Part shown: piece by piece, positions 35,098-44,111 of the stretch
Layout of the letters: each line of letters opens with the position of its first letter
How positions within the stretch are numbered: the first letter of the stretch is position 1
Source: Candidatus Zhuqueibacterota bacterium
Lineage (GTDB): Bacteria; Zhuqueibacterota; Zhuqueibacteria; Residuimicrobiales; Oceaniaggregativiventaceae
NCBI GenBank assembly: GCA_014728115.1
Contig: WJME01000294.1
Coordinates: 1 to 50,445 of the forward strand
Reading direction: 5' to 3'
Length of the DNA: 50,445 nt
Notes under the pieces: model-generated
What the model saw: only the letters and a program-made list of their open reading frames with translations
Told to the model about the DNA's origin: nothing
The model's database searches: none
Position numbers and translations under genes: made by a program

Positions 35098-36945
35098 TCA
35101 AAATCCTTTTTTGATCACGTTTTCAAGGTTTGGGCTCAGCTCGATTCGATGCTCGTCATTCAACAGAGTATAGCACGCTGTCTCGTATAAAACCAGTCCG
35201 TCCAGACCCGGATGATTTTTGACCACCTCGATTTCATGCTTTGTAGAAGAAAACGATCCGTTAAAAGAGACAATGTATCCATGAAAATCTGATTGATAGT
35301 AAAGAGGTTTCCCTGCTTTTTGCGTTGCATCGCTAAAAATATCGATTACCTTTTTCTGGTTCCACGGACGCAGCGAAAACATACCCCGCAACTCAAAATC
35401 ATCGGCGATTTCATCGATCCATTTTTGCCATTGCCATTCAAGATTTGGAGGAAGCGGATTTTTGGGTTTGCGTTCATCTCCCACCAGCATATGGGTATGT
35501 AGATGCAGGGTCATTCCCTTGCCATAACTCTTTATCAGACTTTTTGCCTGTCGCAGGAATTGGGTATAAGCCGTTCCATTGATCTTGCTGATGGTCGGAT
35601 AATCGGTCTTTCCGTTCGCGGTTTTCAGCACAGGTTCATTGAAACCATATTCGTAAAAATCTGGAAAAATCGTATGGTTGCCGGCCCTGTAATTGATTCC
35701 GTCGACCCCTCTCTCCAGACAAAAGCGGGTGAGGTCGAGCCAGTATTCCCGGACCTCCGGGTAGATGGGGTGAAGCGTACCGAGCATATACTCGGGTTTG
35801 CCACAGGCAGTTACAAGGTATCCATCCTGATCCAGCGTTTTCCATTTATTAGTGACATATTCGCCAAAATTATAATAATCCTGATAATGCTCTTGCATTT
35901 TCCGGGCATCATTGATTTCCTGTTTTACAGCGGGTAATTGCAGATAGCGATTTGTTGCCACATGGACCGTATTCTTGAATAATCGATTATGATGTTCTTC
36001 CAGTCCGGTTTTTTCTGTTCCAAGCGTATGGGGCAAGAGTTGACCACCAGAGCCCACCAGCTCGAGGATGCTGCCCATCTCGTTGCCGAATGTACCCTCA
36101 TTATCTGCCACAGAGCATTTGATCAAAAAGTACTTGTGGTCTTGAGGGAGCTCCAGACCGCTCAAAGACAGGATGCGGCAATTTTTCCAATAGGGAAAGC
36201 GATACCGCGGTTCAACTATTTCTCGAAAAAAAAGCGGCCCGGTGTAGCGCGTAAAGTGATTGTTGGTCGCACTGGTCCAGAGAGAGAGATGCCGGGATTC
36301 GATTCGTGTAGGGTTGTCATCTCGCTTGATCAGACGTATCTCGGTCACAGGCTCATGGCAATGACTTGTACCGGGCCGACGTTTCATGTTCAAATGGGGA
36401 TGAGCCGATGCAAATCGATCGGCAAAGGGATTGATGCCGCGAATATCTTTGAATGCCGGCGCTTTTGGGGGGAATGGCAATGTATGCGGATAAAAATCGC
36501 CATAGCCTCCGCTTTCAAACGGTTTAATGATCGCGTAAAATTCGAGTCCATGCGCATGGGCAGAATCTGCTGCCTCTGCAAGCAGATCGAACTGATGGGG
36601 ATAGTTTTCATACAGAGAGCCAAACATGGGACTAAACATCCATTGGTGCCGGGTCACCCCCAGCTTGACCAGTGCCTTGTGAAGATCATCGAGTTGCTCT
36701 CTGGTCATGAAATAGCGATGTTGGTCGCAAAATTTTTTAGAACGGGGAACCGGCTTTTCATAGGACGAACCATTGAGGTTGACAAAAAGATTGTCTATAT
36801 AATCCGTGGTTGCCAGCAATTTTATCGGCCTACCCGTCGGTTTGACTTTAGCGCCGGAGCTCTTTGGAGACAATCCCGTCAGGTTGACAGATATTACGGC
36901 TCCCAGACTGTTTGAGGTTTTTTTGATAAAGGTTCTTCGATGCAT
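35098..36945 (-). CDS. Exported TIM-barrel glycoside-hydrolase-like protein, family unknown
   Basis: 615 residues from ATG 36945, where a Tat-like signal MHRRTFIKKTSNSLGAV begins; the frame is open to 37065 but the extra 40 residues are not signal-like. The order of strands and motifs (ATTDYIDNLFVNLNG, VTRHQWMFSPMFGSLYENYP, HGLEFYAIIKPFESG, YPEVREYWLDLTRFCLERGVD, MTLHLHTHM, PGLDGLVLYET) suggests a (beta/alpha)8 barrel like GHL10-type putative glycosidases. A beta-rich module is inserted at about 225-320. The likely catalytic acids (Glu/Asp at strand ends) are not identifiable with confidence. Its place between a sialidase-like and a beta-helix protein gene points to glycan breakdown. Confidence 0.6.
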   Translation of the reverse strand: MHRRTFIKKTSNSLGAVISVNLTGLSPKSSGAKVKPTGRPIKLLATTDYIDNLFVNLNGSSYEKPVPRSKKFCDQHRYFMTREQLDDLHKALVKLGVTRHQWMFSPMFGSLYENYPHQFDLLAEAADSAHAHGLEFYAIIKPFESGGYGDFYPHTLPFPPKAPAFKDIRGINPFADRFASAHPHLNMKRRPGTSHCHEPVTEIRLIKRDDNPTRIESRHLSLWTSATNNHFTRYTGPLFFREIVEPRYRFPYWKNCRILSLSGLELPQDHKYFLIKCSVADNEGTFGNEMGSILELVGSGGQLLPHTLGTEKTGLEEHHNRLFKNTVHVATNRYLQLPAVKQEINDARKMQEHYQDYYNFGEYVTNKWKTLDQDGYLVTACGKPEYMLGTLHPIYPEVREYWLDLTRFCLERGVDGINYRAGNHTIFPDFYEYGFNEPVLKTANGKTDYPTISKINGTAYTQFLRQAKSLIKSYGKGMTLHLHTHMLVGDERKPKNPLPPNLEWQWQKWIDEIADDFELRGMFSLRPWNQKKVIDIFSDATQKAGKPLYYQSDFHGYIVSFNGSFSSTKHEIEVVKNHPGLDGLVLYETACYTLLNDEHRIELSPNLENVIKKGF

Positions 36946-37081
36946 AGATGTTGTGTTTTTTTTATCAGCAGAGCCCTTGTGCCAGTGGCTCTTTTGTTCT
37001 GGATTTTTTTGACAGTCGAATTGGCTTGATGGAAAGAATAGCGCGGCAGAAACAGAATTCGTCATTCACATCCCGGCTGCG

Positions 37082-37119
37082 AAAAAATCAGGCGAAACCA
37101 GGAAATTCCCGGTTCCGCC
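37082..37119 (-). terminator. Rho-independent terminator after the beta-helix protein gene
   Basis: On the minus strand GGCGGAACC (37119-37111) pairs, with one wobble, with GGTTTCGCC (37099-37091) around an 11-base loop, followed by TGATTTTTT (37090-37082). It sits 9 bases past the stop at 37128 and ends the TonB receptor/beta-helix transcript before the TIM-barrel gene, or attenuates it. Confidence 0.8.
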
Positions 37120-37127
37120 CTTTGAGA

Positions 37128-38828
37128 CTAGCGTATCAGAACCATTTTGATAGTTTTGGTTTCATTGCTGGTGGCGATTCGTGCATAGTATATTCCGCTG
37201 CCGACATTATTGCCATGCTGATCGGTACCATTCCATGTGACCGAATGGTTCCCTGCTGTGACTCTGCGGTTCACCAGGGTTTTGATTTTTTGTCCCAGCA
37301 TGTTATAAACCGACAATGTGACATCATTCGTGACGTTCATGCTATAATCGATGGTGGTTGTCGGATTGAACGGGTTGGGGTAATTCTGTTGCAGTTTGAA
37401 TTCATCCACAACCGCACCATCCTGTTTTTCCACAGCTGTCGTGATGGGAGTAAGCGGACCGGATTTACCGGCTTCCCAGTCTTTTTTCAATTCCGGGAAC
37501 CAGTTCAGGTCGCCGAGGGGATATCCATCATCACCGGCAATGTGATAGCCGCGTTCAGCAAATACTTTTTCATAATCATAAGAAAAATCGATGGGCAGCG
37601 GCCAGGGGTTGGTAAAGGAATCTTCATCGCTGTCAGGATCCCATTCCCGCATTACCGGAGGAGCAGCCATGCGCACAGCATCTGCCCAGGCAATCACTTT
37701 GTCATACAGGGATTCTGGTAGGGGCTGTGTGAATTCGATCGGTACATCTGTGATATTGCTTTCCCAGATGAAATTATCATAGGCTTCAAACATATTCTCA
37801 CCGCTGGCAGACAAAAAGGGAACATACAAGGCATTCACTTCTTCGCGCCAGTCGATCATTTTTTGGGTATCGTGCCGCAGGTTATGGTGAAATTTGATAT
37901 CCCGTTCACTCTCGTCGATACCCCATTCCGGAGGCAGAGTATCCACCTCGAAAAACGCACCGGCTTCATTGCCAGGAAAATCAGGATCAAAGGGTTCTAT
38001 AAAATCTCCTGCATAATCGACACCTTTATAGTTACCCGGTTGGGCAACTCCGGCAGCCCAGCAATCGATAAACAGATTGTTTTTCACTTCAATGGACTTG
38101 TAATACATTCTCTCAAACACTTCTTTGGTGATCAGATAAAAGGTGTTGTGTTCGACAACCAGATTATCGATCGGTGTCGGAGGATTGCCGCGACGGTTCA
38201 TGAGGGTTCTGTTGTCCATGTTGAATACTGTGTTGTTGGCAATATAATAATTACCAGTCAGATCGCCTTGCAACCATACAAAAACCCCTTCTCTGTACCA
38301 GGAATCCGGCTTGTACCCATCGGAAACGATACAATTGGTTACGCTGAGATTGACCATGTTCGAGTTTTCAAGACTTACAAACCAGCCTCTACCACCCGTA
38401 CAGATTACTTTGTCAACAACCACATTGACCGAATCCACAGTAACCTTGACGACTTCTTTTCTGATTTTTTCGCCAGCAGGATTGACATAAACAATAAATA
38501 AATTTCGGAGTGTGATATCTCCTTCAGCAACAAATAAGGGTACTTTGTTACTTTGGGTATCCCGAAAAATCAGTGGTGGAATATCGTCACTTTCTTCTCC
38601 GACCACCTGCAAATGCCATCCCAGATTGTTGATTTGGTCAGTGAGAACATACACACTCGCCGGCCCGCTACGTAATTTAAAGACTTTGCCCTGATTTTCC
38701 GGATTTGCGACTGCATCATTCAATGTGCCAAGGCCCGGTTCAACAACCAGGGTATCAGGCGCTTGTGCGAAAACAAAGGAGGACACGAAAACGATCATGA
38801 CAAACAGGATTGTAGATTTAACATTCAT
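37128..38828 (-). CDS. Secreted right-handed beta-helix protein with C-terminal sorting tail
   Basis: 566 residues from ATG 38828 (GGAG nine bases ahead); the frame extends to 38900 without support. Signal peptide MNVKSTILFVMIVFVSSFVFAQ. Residues about 85-260 show parallel beta-helix turns (DSVNVVVDKVICTGGRGWF, NMVNLSVTNCIVSDGY, NYYIANNTVFNMDNRT, NLVVEHNTFYLIT, SIEVKNNLFIDCW) with Asn ladders, as in pectate-lyase-like and carbohydrate-binding helices. The last about 90 residues are a linker plus FlgD-Ig-like sorting tail: LQQNYPNPFNPTTTIDYS ... VYNMLGQKIKTLVNR ... GSGIYYARI, seen in exported proteins of KSB1, Calditrichota and relatives. It occupies the position where Bacteroidetes loci have SusD after SusC. 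Lyase activity is not shown. Confidence 0.8.
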   Translation of the reverse strand: MNVKSTILFVMIVFVSSFVFAQAPDTLVVEPGLGTLNDAVANPENQGKVFKLRSGPASVYVLTDQINNLGWHLQVVGEESDDIPPLIFRDTQSNKVPLFVAEGDITLRNLFIVYVNPAGEKIRKEVVKVTVDSVNVVVDKVICTGGRGWFVSLENSNMVNLSVTNCIVSDGYKPDSWYREGVFVWLQGDLTGNYYIANNTVFNMDNRTLMNRRGNPPTPIDNLVVEHNTFYLITKEVFERMYYKSIEVKNNLFIDCWAAGVAQPGNYKGVDYAGDFIEPFDPDFPGNEAGAFFEVDTLPPEWGIDESERDIKFHHNLRHDTQKMIDWREEVNALYVPFLSASGENMFEAYDNFIWESNITDVPIEFTQPLPESLYDKVIAWADAVRMAAPPVMREWDPDSDEDSFTNPWPLPIDFSYDYEKVFAERGYHIAGDDGYPLGDLNWFPELKKDWEAGKSGPLTPITTAVEKQDGAVVDEFKLQQNYPNPFNPTTTIDYSMNVTNDVTLSVYNMLGQKIKTLVNRRVTAGNHSVTWNGTDQHGNNVGSGIYYARIATSNETKTIKMVLIR

Positions 38829-38954
38829 AATGCCAATCTCCAGGTTTGTTAGGTCTTTTTGGAATACTCGACTATTCCCGAATTGTTTTACCCCCCCCAT
38901 AAAGAATGTCCTTATCTAAGTTGTGATTATCACCTCCTTTTTTTAAAAAGATTA

Positions 38955-41900
38955 TCAGCGAAAAATATACCTTATACCCAACGAGCTTTGCCAGCCATAA
39001 TTCTGCCGGTATTGCAGATAATCCACGATATTGTAATACAATTCGTCTTTATCATTTGAAAAGTTGTTTAGATCGACAAAGAGTGCAAGGTTACGGGTGA
39101 TATTCTGTCGTATTTTGAGGTCCCATCTGCTCAACTCGGCCTTGTACTTGTCTTCTATAGGGAACATCCGGCTTATGGAATTGAGAGTATTTCCCTGATA
39201 GTAATAGGATAATCGGGCAGAAAATCCGCCTTTGTCATACCCCAGTGAAACGTTTCCCACCAAATCGGGTTGATTCTGCAGGCGCTCCTCGCGGTAGATC
39301 AATGAATCTTTTTTATCCCGGTAAAAGGGAGGACTTCCCTTTGTTTCGACATATTGCGGGTATTTTGTCTCTGTTTCGATAAAGGCGACATTGGCATTTA
39401 AGACCAGACCATCGAGCGGTTTGGGTAAATACCAGAAATGTGTCTGCCATTCCAGTTCCAGTCCGCGTACATACGCCGTGGGCTCGTTATTCACAGGTTC
39501 TGTGAGTTCAAATCCTTTGAGATCTGTATAGGGATTATATCTTAAAAAGAGCGGATCCGGCAAATTTTGCAGCGAATCCCCTTGCCGGATTCGTTTGGTG
39601 ACCTTGTAGATTAAATTATCGATTTCCTTATAGAATCCGCCTACAGTAAAAAGTCCCAAAGCATTGCTATACACAGAGACCTGAGCATCCCAATTTTGGC
39701 TGGTTTCGACTTTGAGATCTGTGTTGCCACGCGAGATCGATTCCTGGTCCATATAAAAAATGGGCGAGTAATCGAGGAAATTGGGACGGCGCAAGGTCTT
39801 TGTATAGGCGACCCGGAGATCCGCCCAGTTGGTCATTTTATAACGCAAATGCACCATGGGCAGCCAATGCGTATTGGAGGGGCTGGCTTCTATCGGATCA
39901 AGATAGCCCTGCTCTTCTTTGGTCTGTTGATTTCTGTTGATCGAGTTGACAAAAAAAGTATGAAATTCATTCTCTACGTGCTCGTATCGGACACCAGGGA
40001 GGAAGGTCCAGCGCCGGCCGATATTGAGCTCGCTCAATATATAGCCGGCCGTATAGGTGTGGGTGTTTTCATAATCACTATTCTCTTCCCGCAATTGTTC
40101 TCTCATAAAATAGGGAAGTTCAGAGTCAACCGACACATCAAAATAGTCGGCAAGTACTTTCATGTCATCATGATTTGAATAGGTCAGAAATCCGTAATCT
40201 TGCAGCATATCTGACACAGCCACGGAATTATCCACAAAGCTGGAAAAGGCCGGATAAATACCCCGGATGAGTTCCAGATCTCTGCCTGCAAATACAGAAT
40301 CGCGCAGCATGCGACCCATCTCCTCATAGCCACCTGCCAGATCGGTCCCCAGAATCCATCTTTCTCGGTCAGAATCTCTGTCATGTTGACGATATTGACC
40401 TCCGAACTTTATCTTGCCGGATAAGTTGCGGCTCAGATAAAAGGGAATTTCATAATTGATCTTGCCACCGATTTCGCGCGCTGTTTTGGTTTGATAGTCG
40501 ACCTGATGATTGCTCCATTCGGATTTGGACATATCCCAATCAAATCTTTTGACGAGCTCTTCAGGTGGCAGTTTCTTTTCTGCTTCTGTTCCTGTAAAGG
40601 CTTCATAATCGCTGACAAAAAAGACCGACCAGTCTTTGGGGGTTTCGGTGCTGGTATACGAATGCGATGCCATCCAGTCGAATGTTCCTATCCAGAGATC
40701 GTGCTTGCCGCTCAGGAAATTAGAGTAATTTCCGGAAACCCCCTCCTGATAGCTGTGCCGCAAGCGGACCGCTCCTCCTCCTCGTTGCGGCTTGGCCCGG
40801 GTTTCCCGTTGTGTGCTTGAAGAATTGAGCTGACTGAAAAAATTCTTGAAAACGATTTTGCCGTTGGGCAACCGATAGTCCATCACCAGACTCGCACCAA
40901 AGCGGTTGCGGATATTGTCTTCAGCCCTCAGGGAAAATCGATCCATTGTCAGTTCACCTGGTTGATCCAAAAGATACTGGGATGCATGGGCATATGTGCT
41001 GTTAAAGTAATCGGTACTGCGGTCATCCTGGTAAGCCGATACCTGCGCCATCACACCGAGTTTTTCGTCCAGAAAACGATTGCTGACCGCCAGTTCGCCT
41101 TTGGGCATCCCGATTTTCTCTTTCAGACCGCTATAACCGCCTTTTAAATCCACTTGCACTCTCAGGCCCGAGGGTGCATCCTTTAAAACGAAATTGACAT
41201 TACCTCCCGTAGCATCACCTTCCATATCTGCGGTCAGCGCTTTTGTCAGGACAATACCGTCAAGCATATTGGGCGTGATAAATGCCAGTCCCACACCACG
41301 GCCATCACTGGTACTGGGCACCTTGACGCCATCGATAGAGACAGAATTGAATCCACCGGACAATCCGCGAATGCTGACGCTGGAGGCTTCGCCGCCGCTT
41401 CGATTGATCGAAACTCCGGGCAGTCGTCCTACCGACTCTGCAGCATTGGCATCGGGCATTTCCTCGATGCGGTCAGACGAGACCACATTGACAATTTGTC
41501 GAGCAGTCAATTGCTGGTTGATCGCTTCCATCTGACCTTCAGCCTGAGCCGTGACAACAATCTCATCTCCTTCTACGACTTTGTAGGAGAGCTTGAATTC
41601 GATGGTTTTGGTTTGCTTGGGATTGAGCTGGATGTTAAGGGTGTCTGATTTATATCCTATAAAGGTGGCAATCGCATCATATCTGCCGGGCGGCAGGTTG
41701 GGGATGACAAAGATCCCTTCGATATTCGTTGCAGCACCAAAATTTGTTCCGCTGATAAGGACGTTCGCACCCGGCAAGGGTTCTCCGCTACCCGCATCGA
41801 TGACCATTCCTTTCAAGGTTCCTCTGGCCGCTCTGGGCCGGGAACGGGGAGCATCATTTTGTGGAACCAGCGCCAATGACCCTCCGTTTGTTATTTTCAG

Positions 41901-42236
41901 ACTGGTGCCTGTATGTTTGAGGATATTGAGCAAAATCTCGAGCACGTGCGTGTCCGTCATCTTTAATGAAACCCGTTTTCGCAGTGGCAGGTCATTGGTA
42001 GGATAATTGAATTGCAGCTGGCTTTTATCGGCAATGGTGGCCAGGGCATATTCCAGAGGTTCATCCTCAATATCAACTGAAATTTTGTTCAACAAGTTGA
42101 CCGGTACTTTTTGTCCCCCAAACTCTTGTAATACCTCATAATTGTACTCGTCAGATTCCTGTGCAAAAGAAAAATCAACGATACATAAAAGAAACGATAC
42201 AATCAACAAACCTTTGAATGATTTCATAATGATCAC
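38955..42236 (-). CDS. TonB-dependent receptor with STN signalling domain and carboxypeptidase-regulatory-like domain
   Basis: 1093 residues, outer membrane. Signal peptide (MIIMKSFKGLLIVSFLLCIVDFSFAQ), STN domain (about 45-115), carboxypeptidase-D-regulatory-like beta-sandwich (about 140-215, GMVIDAGSGEPLPGANVLI), plug (about 240-350, with VSSDRIEEMPDANAAESVGRLPGV) and a 22-strand barrel ending in the aromatic IRYIF-Arg. The STN domain marks a transducer: ligand binding is passed to the FecR protein encoded directly upstream. It resembles oligosaccharide or siderophore transducers; the downstream glycan genes favour a saccharide. Two bases separate it from the fecR gene. No SusD follows. Confidence 0.93.
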   Translation of the reverse strand: MIIMKSFKGLLIVSFLLCIVDFSFAQESDEYNYEVLQEFGGQKVPVNLLNKISVDIEDEPLEYALATIADKSQLQFNYPTNDLPLRKRVSLKMTDTHVLEILLNILKHTGTSLKITNGGSLALVPQNDAPRSRPRAARGTLKGMVIDAGSGEPLPGANVLISGTNFGAATNIEGIFVIPNLPPGRYDAIATFIGYKSDTLNIQLNPKQTKTIEFKLSYKVVEGDEIVVTAQAEGQMEAINQQLTARQIVNVVSSDRIEEMPDANAAESVGRLPGVSINRSGGEASSVSIRGLSGGFNSVSIDGVKVPSTSDGRGVGLAFITPNMLDGIVLTKALTADMEGDATGGNVNFVLKDAPSGLRVQVDLKGGYSGLKEKIGMPKGELAVSNRFLDEKLGVMAQVSAYQDDRSTDYFNSTYAHASQYLLDQPGELTMDRFSLRAEDNIRNRFGASLVMDYRLPNGKIVFKNFFSQLNSSSTQRETRAKPQRGGGAVRLRHSYQEGVSGNYSNFLSGKHDLWIGTFDWMASHSYTSTETPKDWSVFFVSDYEAFTGTEAEKKLPPEELVKRFDWDMSKSEWSNHQVDYQTKTAREIGGKINYEIPFYLSRNLSGKIKFGGQYRQHDRDSDRERWILGTDLAGGYEEMGRMLRDSVFAGRDLELIRGIYPAFSSFVDNSVAVSDMLQDYGFLTYSNHDDMKVLADYFDVSVDSELPYFMREQLREENSDYENTHTYTAGYILSELNIGRRWTFLPGVRYEHVENEFHTFFVNSINRNQQTKEEQGYLDPIEASPSNTHWLPMVHLRYKMTNWADLRVAYTKTLRRPNFLDYSPIFYMDQESISRGNTDLKVETSQNWDAQVSVYSNALGLFTVGGFYKEIDNLIYKVTKRIRQGDSLQNLPDPLFLRYNPYTDLKGFELTEPVNNEPTAYVRGLELEWQTHFWYLPKPLDGLVLNANVAFIETETKYPQYVETKGSPPFYRDKKDSLIYREERLQNQPDLVGNVSLGYDKGGFSARLSYYYQGNTLNSISRMFPIEDKYKAELSRWDLKIRQNITRNLALFVDLNNFSNDKDELYYNIVDYLQYRQNYGWQSSLGIRYIFR

Positions 42237-42237
42237 C

Positions 42238-43281
42238 CTAGTTTTTGACCAGTTTTATTTCTTTACCTTTTCGTATTACCCGAGTGTTGGTTAGAACCGA
42301 AATGAGCTCGATGACATCATTGACATTCGTCTGTTTCAGATGAATGGTGAGCTTTTTGTTCAGAACAGATTTGTCATGCACAATGAACTGAAAACTATAC
42401 CACCGTTCCAGTTGAGAGAGAATGACTTCAAGCCTGACATCTTTGAAAAACATTTCATTGTTCATCCAGGAGATATAGGTGTGGATATCCACTTTGACCG
42501 GTTTGCTCAACTCGCCTTTTTCCGTCAGGGAACTATAGTTGTCTGTTGTGATGAGAACCGTATCGGTGTTGATTTTTTTATGCGTAAGAGAGACACATCC
42601 TTGTTGCACAGCCACATCGACAGACGGAATTTCTTTCCAGGCTCTGACATTGAATTTTGTGCCCAATACCCGAACCCGGGCTTGCTTGGCAATGACATAA
42701 AAGGGATGCTCTGAATCATGTGTGACTTGAAAAAAGGCTTCACCCTTTAGATATACCTCTCTTTTCTCTGCAAAGGAGGTAGGATAACAGAGTTCACTGC
42801 CAGCATCAAGATATACTTTGGTGCCATCTGACAAATGGAGGGTATATCGTTCACCCTTTTGAACTTTAATGGTTTGAAAGGCGATACGATTCTCGTTTTG
42901 AGGGTTTATAGGCATCTTTCTGATACCCAAATACGATCCAATCGAAACCATCAATAGGACAACTGCAAAGGCCATCGCTCTTTTGGGAATTGCAACATTC
43001 GGAAAAGGAGGCAAGTGAATTCCTTTTTTCCGTTTTTTCAACCCGGCATTCGCGGTTTGTGTCGCCTTTGTGATTTCTGCTTTTGACTCGATGGCTTTCC
43101 AGGCACGTTGCCGGTCAACTCTGAGGGCTTTTCTTTCGGTAAACCATATTTGTTGCAGGTTTGCGATCTCTTTTTTTAACTCTGGATCAGATTCTACAAG
43201 ATGCAATATTTCTTTTCGTTCGGATTCACTACACTCGTTTGATAAATATCGCAAAAGTAATTTGCTCTTGTCCCGGATCAT
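42238..43281 (-). CDS. FecR-family anti-sigma factor / signal transducer
   Basis: 347 residues. The N-terminal cytosolic part (about 1-100; LLLRYLSNECSESERKEIL, DRQRAWKAIESK) binds the ECF sigma factor. One membrane helix lies at about 107-126 (AFAVVLLMVSIGSYLGI). The periplasmic FecR domain follows (TIKVQKGERYTLHLSDGTKVYLDAGSEL..., FLKGEAFFQVTHD-type motif, VLGTKFNVRAW), then the C-terminal secretin-like DUF4974 region (VILSQLERWYSFQF ... VNDVIELIS). Between the sigma gene and the TonB receptor gene, which overlaps it functionally with a 1-base gap; the three form a cell-surface signalling unit. Confidence 0.95.
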   Translation of the reverse strand: MIRDKSKLLLRYLSNECSESERKEILHLVESDPELKKEIANLQQIWFTERKALRVDRQRAWKAIESKAEITKATQTANAGLKKRKKGIHLPPFPNVAIPKRAMAFAVVLLMVSIGSYLGIRKMPINPQNENRIAFQTIKVQKGERYTLHLSDGTKVYLDAGSELCYPTSFAEKREVYLKGEAFFQVTHDSEHPFYVIAKQARVRVLGTKFNVRAWKEIPSVDVAVQQGCVSLTHKKINTDTVLITTDNYSSLTEKGELSKPVKVDIHTYISWMNNEMFFKDVRLEVILSQLERWYSFQFIVHDKSVLNKKLTIHLKQTNVNDVIELISVLTNTRVIRKGKEIKLVKN

Positions 43282-43382
43282 TCAGGTTTTCTCCTTTGGA
43301 CGACATTTGAAAATAGCTGATAGGATGGCCTTTACAATAAGATTCACAAAGAGGGCCATACCTTTACATACATTTTTATTTT

Positions 43383-43916
43383 TTAAGAAAATTTAAAATT
43401 GAGAAAGTTTCTCAGATGCCTAAGATTACGGACCATATGAGCTTCGACTGTATTGACAGAAATATTCAGTACCCTGGCAATTTCAGAATAACTCAGGTGG
43501 TCGAATCTGTTCATGCAAAAGATGAGACGACCTTTTTCCGGCAGGCTTTGAATGGCTTTCTCAATAGCAGAGACAAGTTCATGATATTCGGCAGAATCAT
43601 GAGGGAGGTGTTGTACATCGAGGTCTGGGGTGAGGCGCTGTACAAATTTTTCCCGATTTTTTTTGTCACGCAAATAACGCAACGCGTTTTTTTTGGTGGC
43701 AGAATACAGGTATACCTTGATCGAAGATTTTAGATTTATTTTTTTGCGGTTTTTCCATATATTGACAAAGACATCCTGGACGATATTCTCAGCTGCATCC
43801 TGATCCGAAAAATAATAACACGCAAATGCAACCAATTGTTCATAATACAAATCAAACAATGATTCAAATTCTCGTACATTATCATTTTTGATTTTGTCAA
43901 AATCGATCATGAGCAA
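43383..43916 (-). CDS. ECF sigma-70 family RNA polymerase sigma factor (FecI-like)
   Basis: 177 residues. Sigma region 2 at about 15-80 (FESLFDLYYEQLVAFACYYF, DAAENIVQDVFVNIWKNR) binds core polymerase and the -10 element. Region 4 at about 115-168 (ESAIEKAIQ-like linker, LPEKGRLIFCMNRFDHLSYSEIARVLNISVNTVEAHM) is the helix-turn-helix. It likely directs transcription of the TonB receptor and glycan-enzyme genes downstream when the receptor is occupied. First gene of the minus-strand locus; the 195-base divergent gap to the plus-strand gene at 44112 is the probable promoter region. Confidence 0.95.
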   Translation of the reverse strand: MLMIDFDKIKNDNVREFESLFDLYYEQLVAFACYYFSDQDAAENIVQDVFVNIWKNRKKINLKSSIKVYLYSATKKNALRYLRDKKNREKFVQRLTPDLDVQHLPHDSAEYHELVSAIEKAIQSLPEKGRLIFCMNRFDHLSYSEIARVLNISVNTVEAHMVRNLRHLRNFLNFKFS

Positions 43917-44111
43917 TTATAGCAAATACCTATATCAAAAGCAATATTGCAATAGAACCCTCAGTTAAAATTTTTTTTAAAATTTGAGACATGACATGAT
44001 TTTTACGGTTTCTTTCTTTCCAAAAGTCTATAAAATATTGTGAATGACCAGTCTTTTCTGTAAGTTTATGGTTGGCTGGATATATTATTGGCTTAACTCC
44101 GGGAGGTTTGT
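43917..44111. promoter_or_regulatory. Divergent promoter region between the sigma-factor gene and the propeller gene
   Basis: 195 AT-rich bases between oppositely transcribed genes. It contains an AT palindrome (AAATTTT...AAAATTT around 43968-43986), a TATAAAAT at about 44026-44033, and GGGAGG just ahead of ATG 44112. The TATAAAAT could be a -10 box for the plus-strand transcript; a matching -35 is not clear, and FCB-type promoters differ from the E. coli consensus. Confidence 0.4.

Noticed and set aside
38936..38950. A near-perfect Shine-Dalgarno (AAGGAGGTGAT, minus strand) as the start of an extra gene
   Set aside because: The only start close by (GTG) is followed by a stop after four codons; the next ATG is over 35 bases away and the beta-helix gene has its own site.
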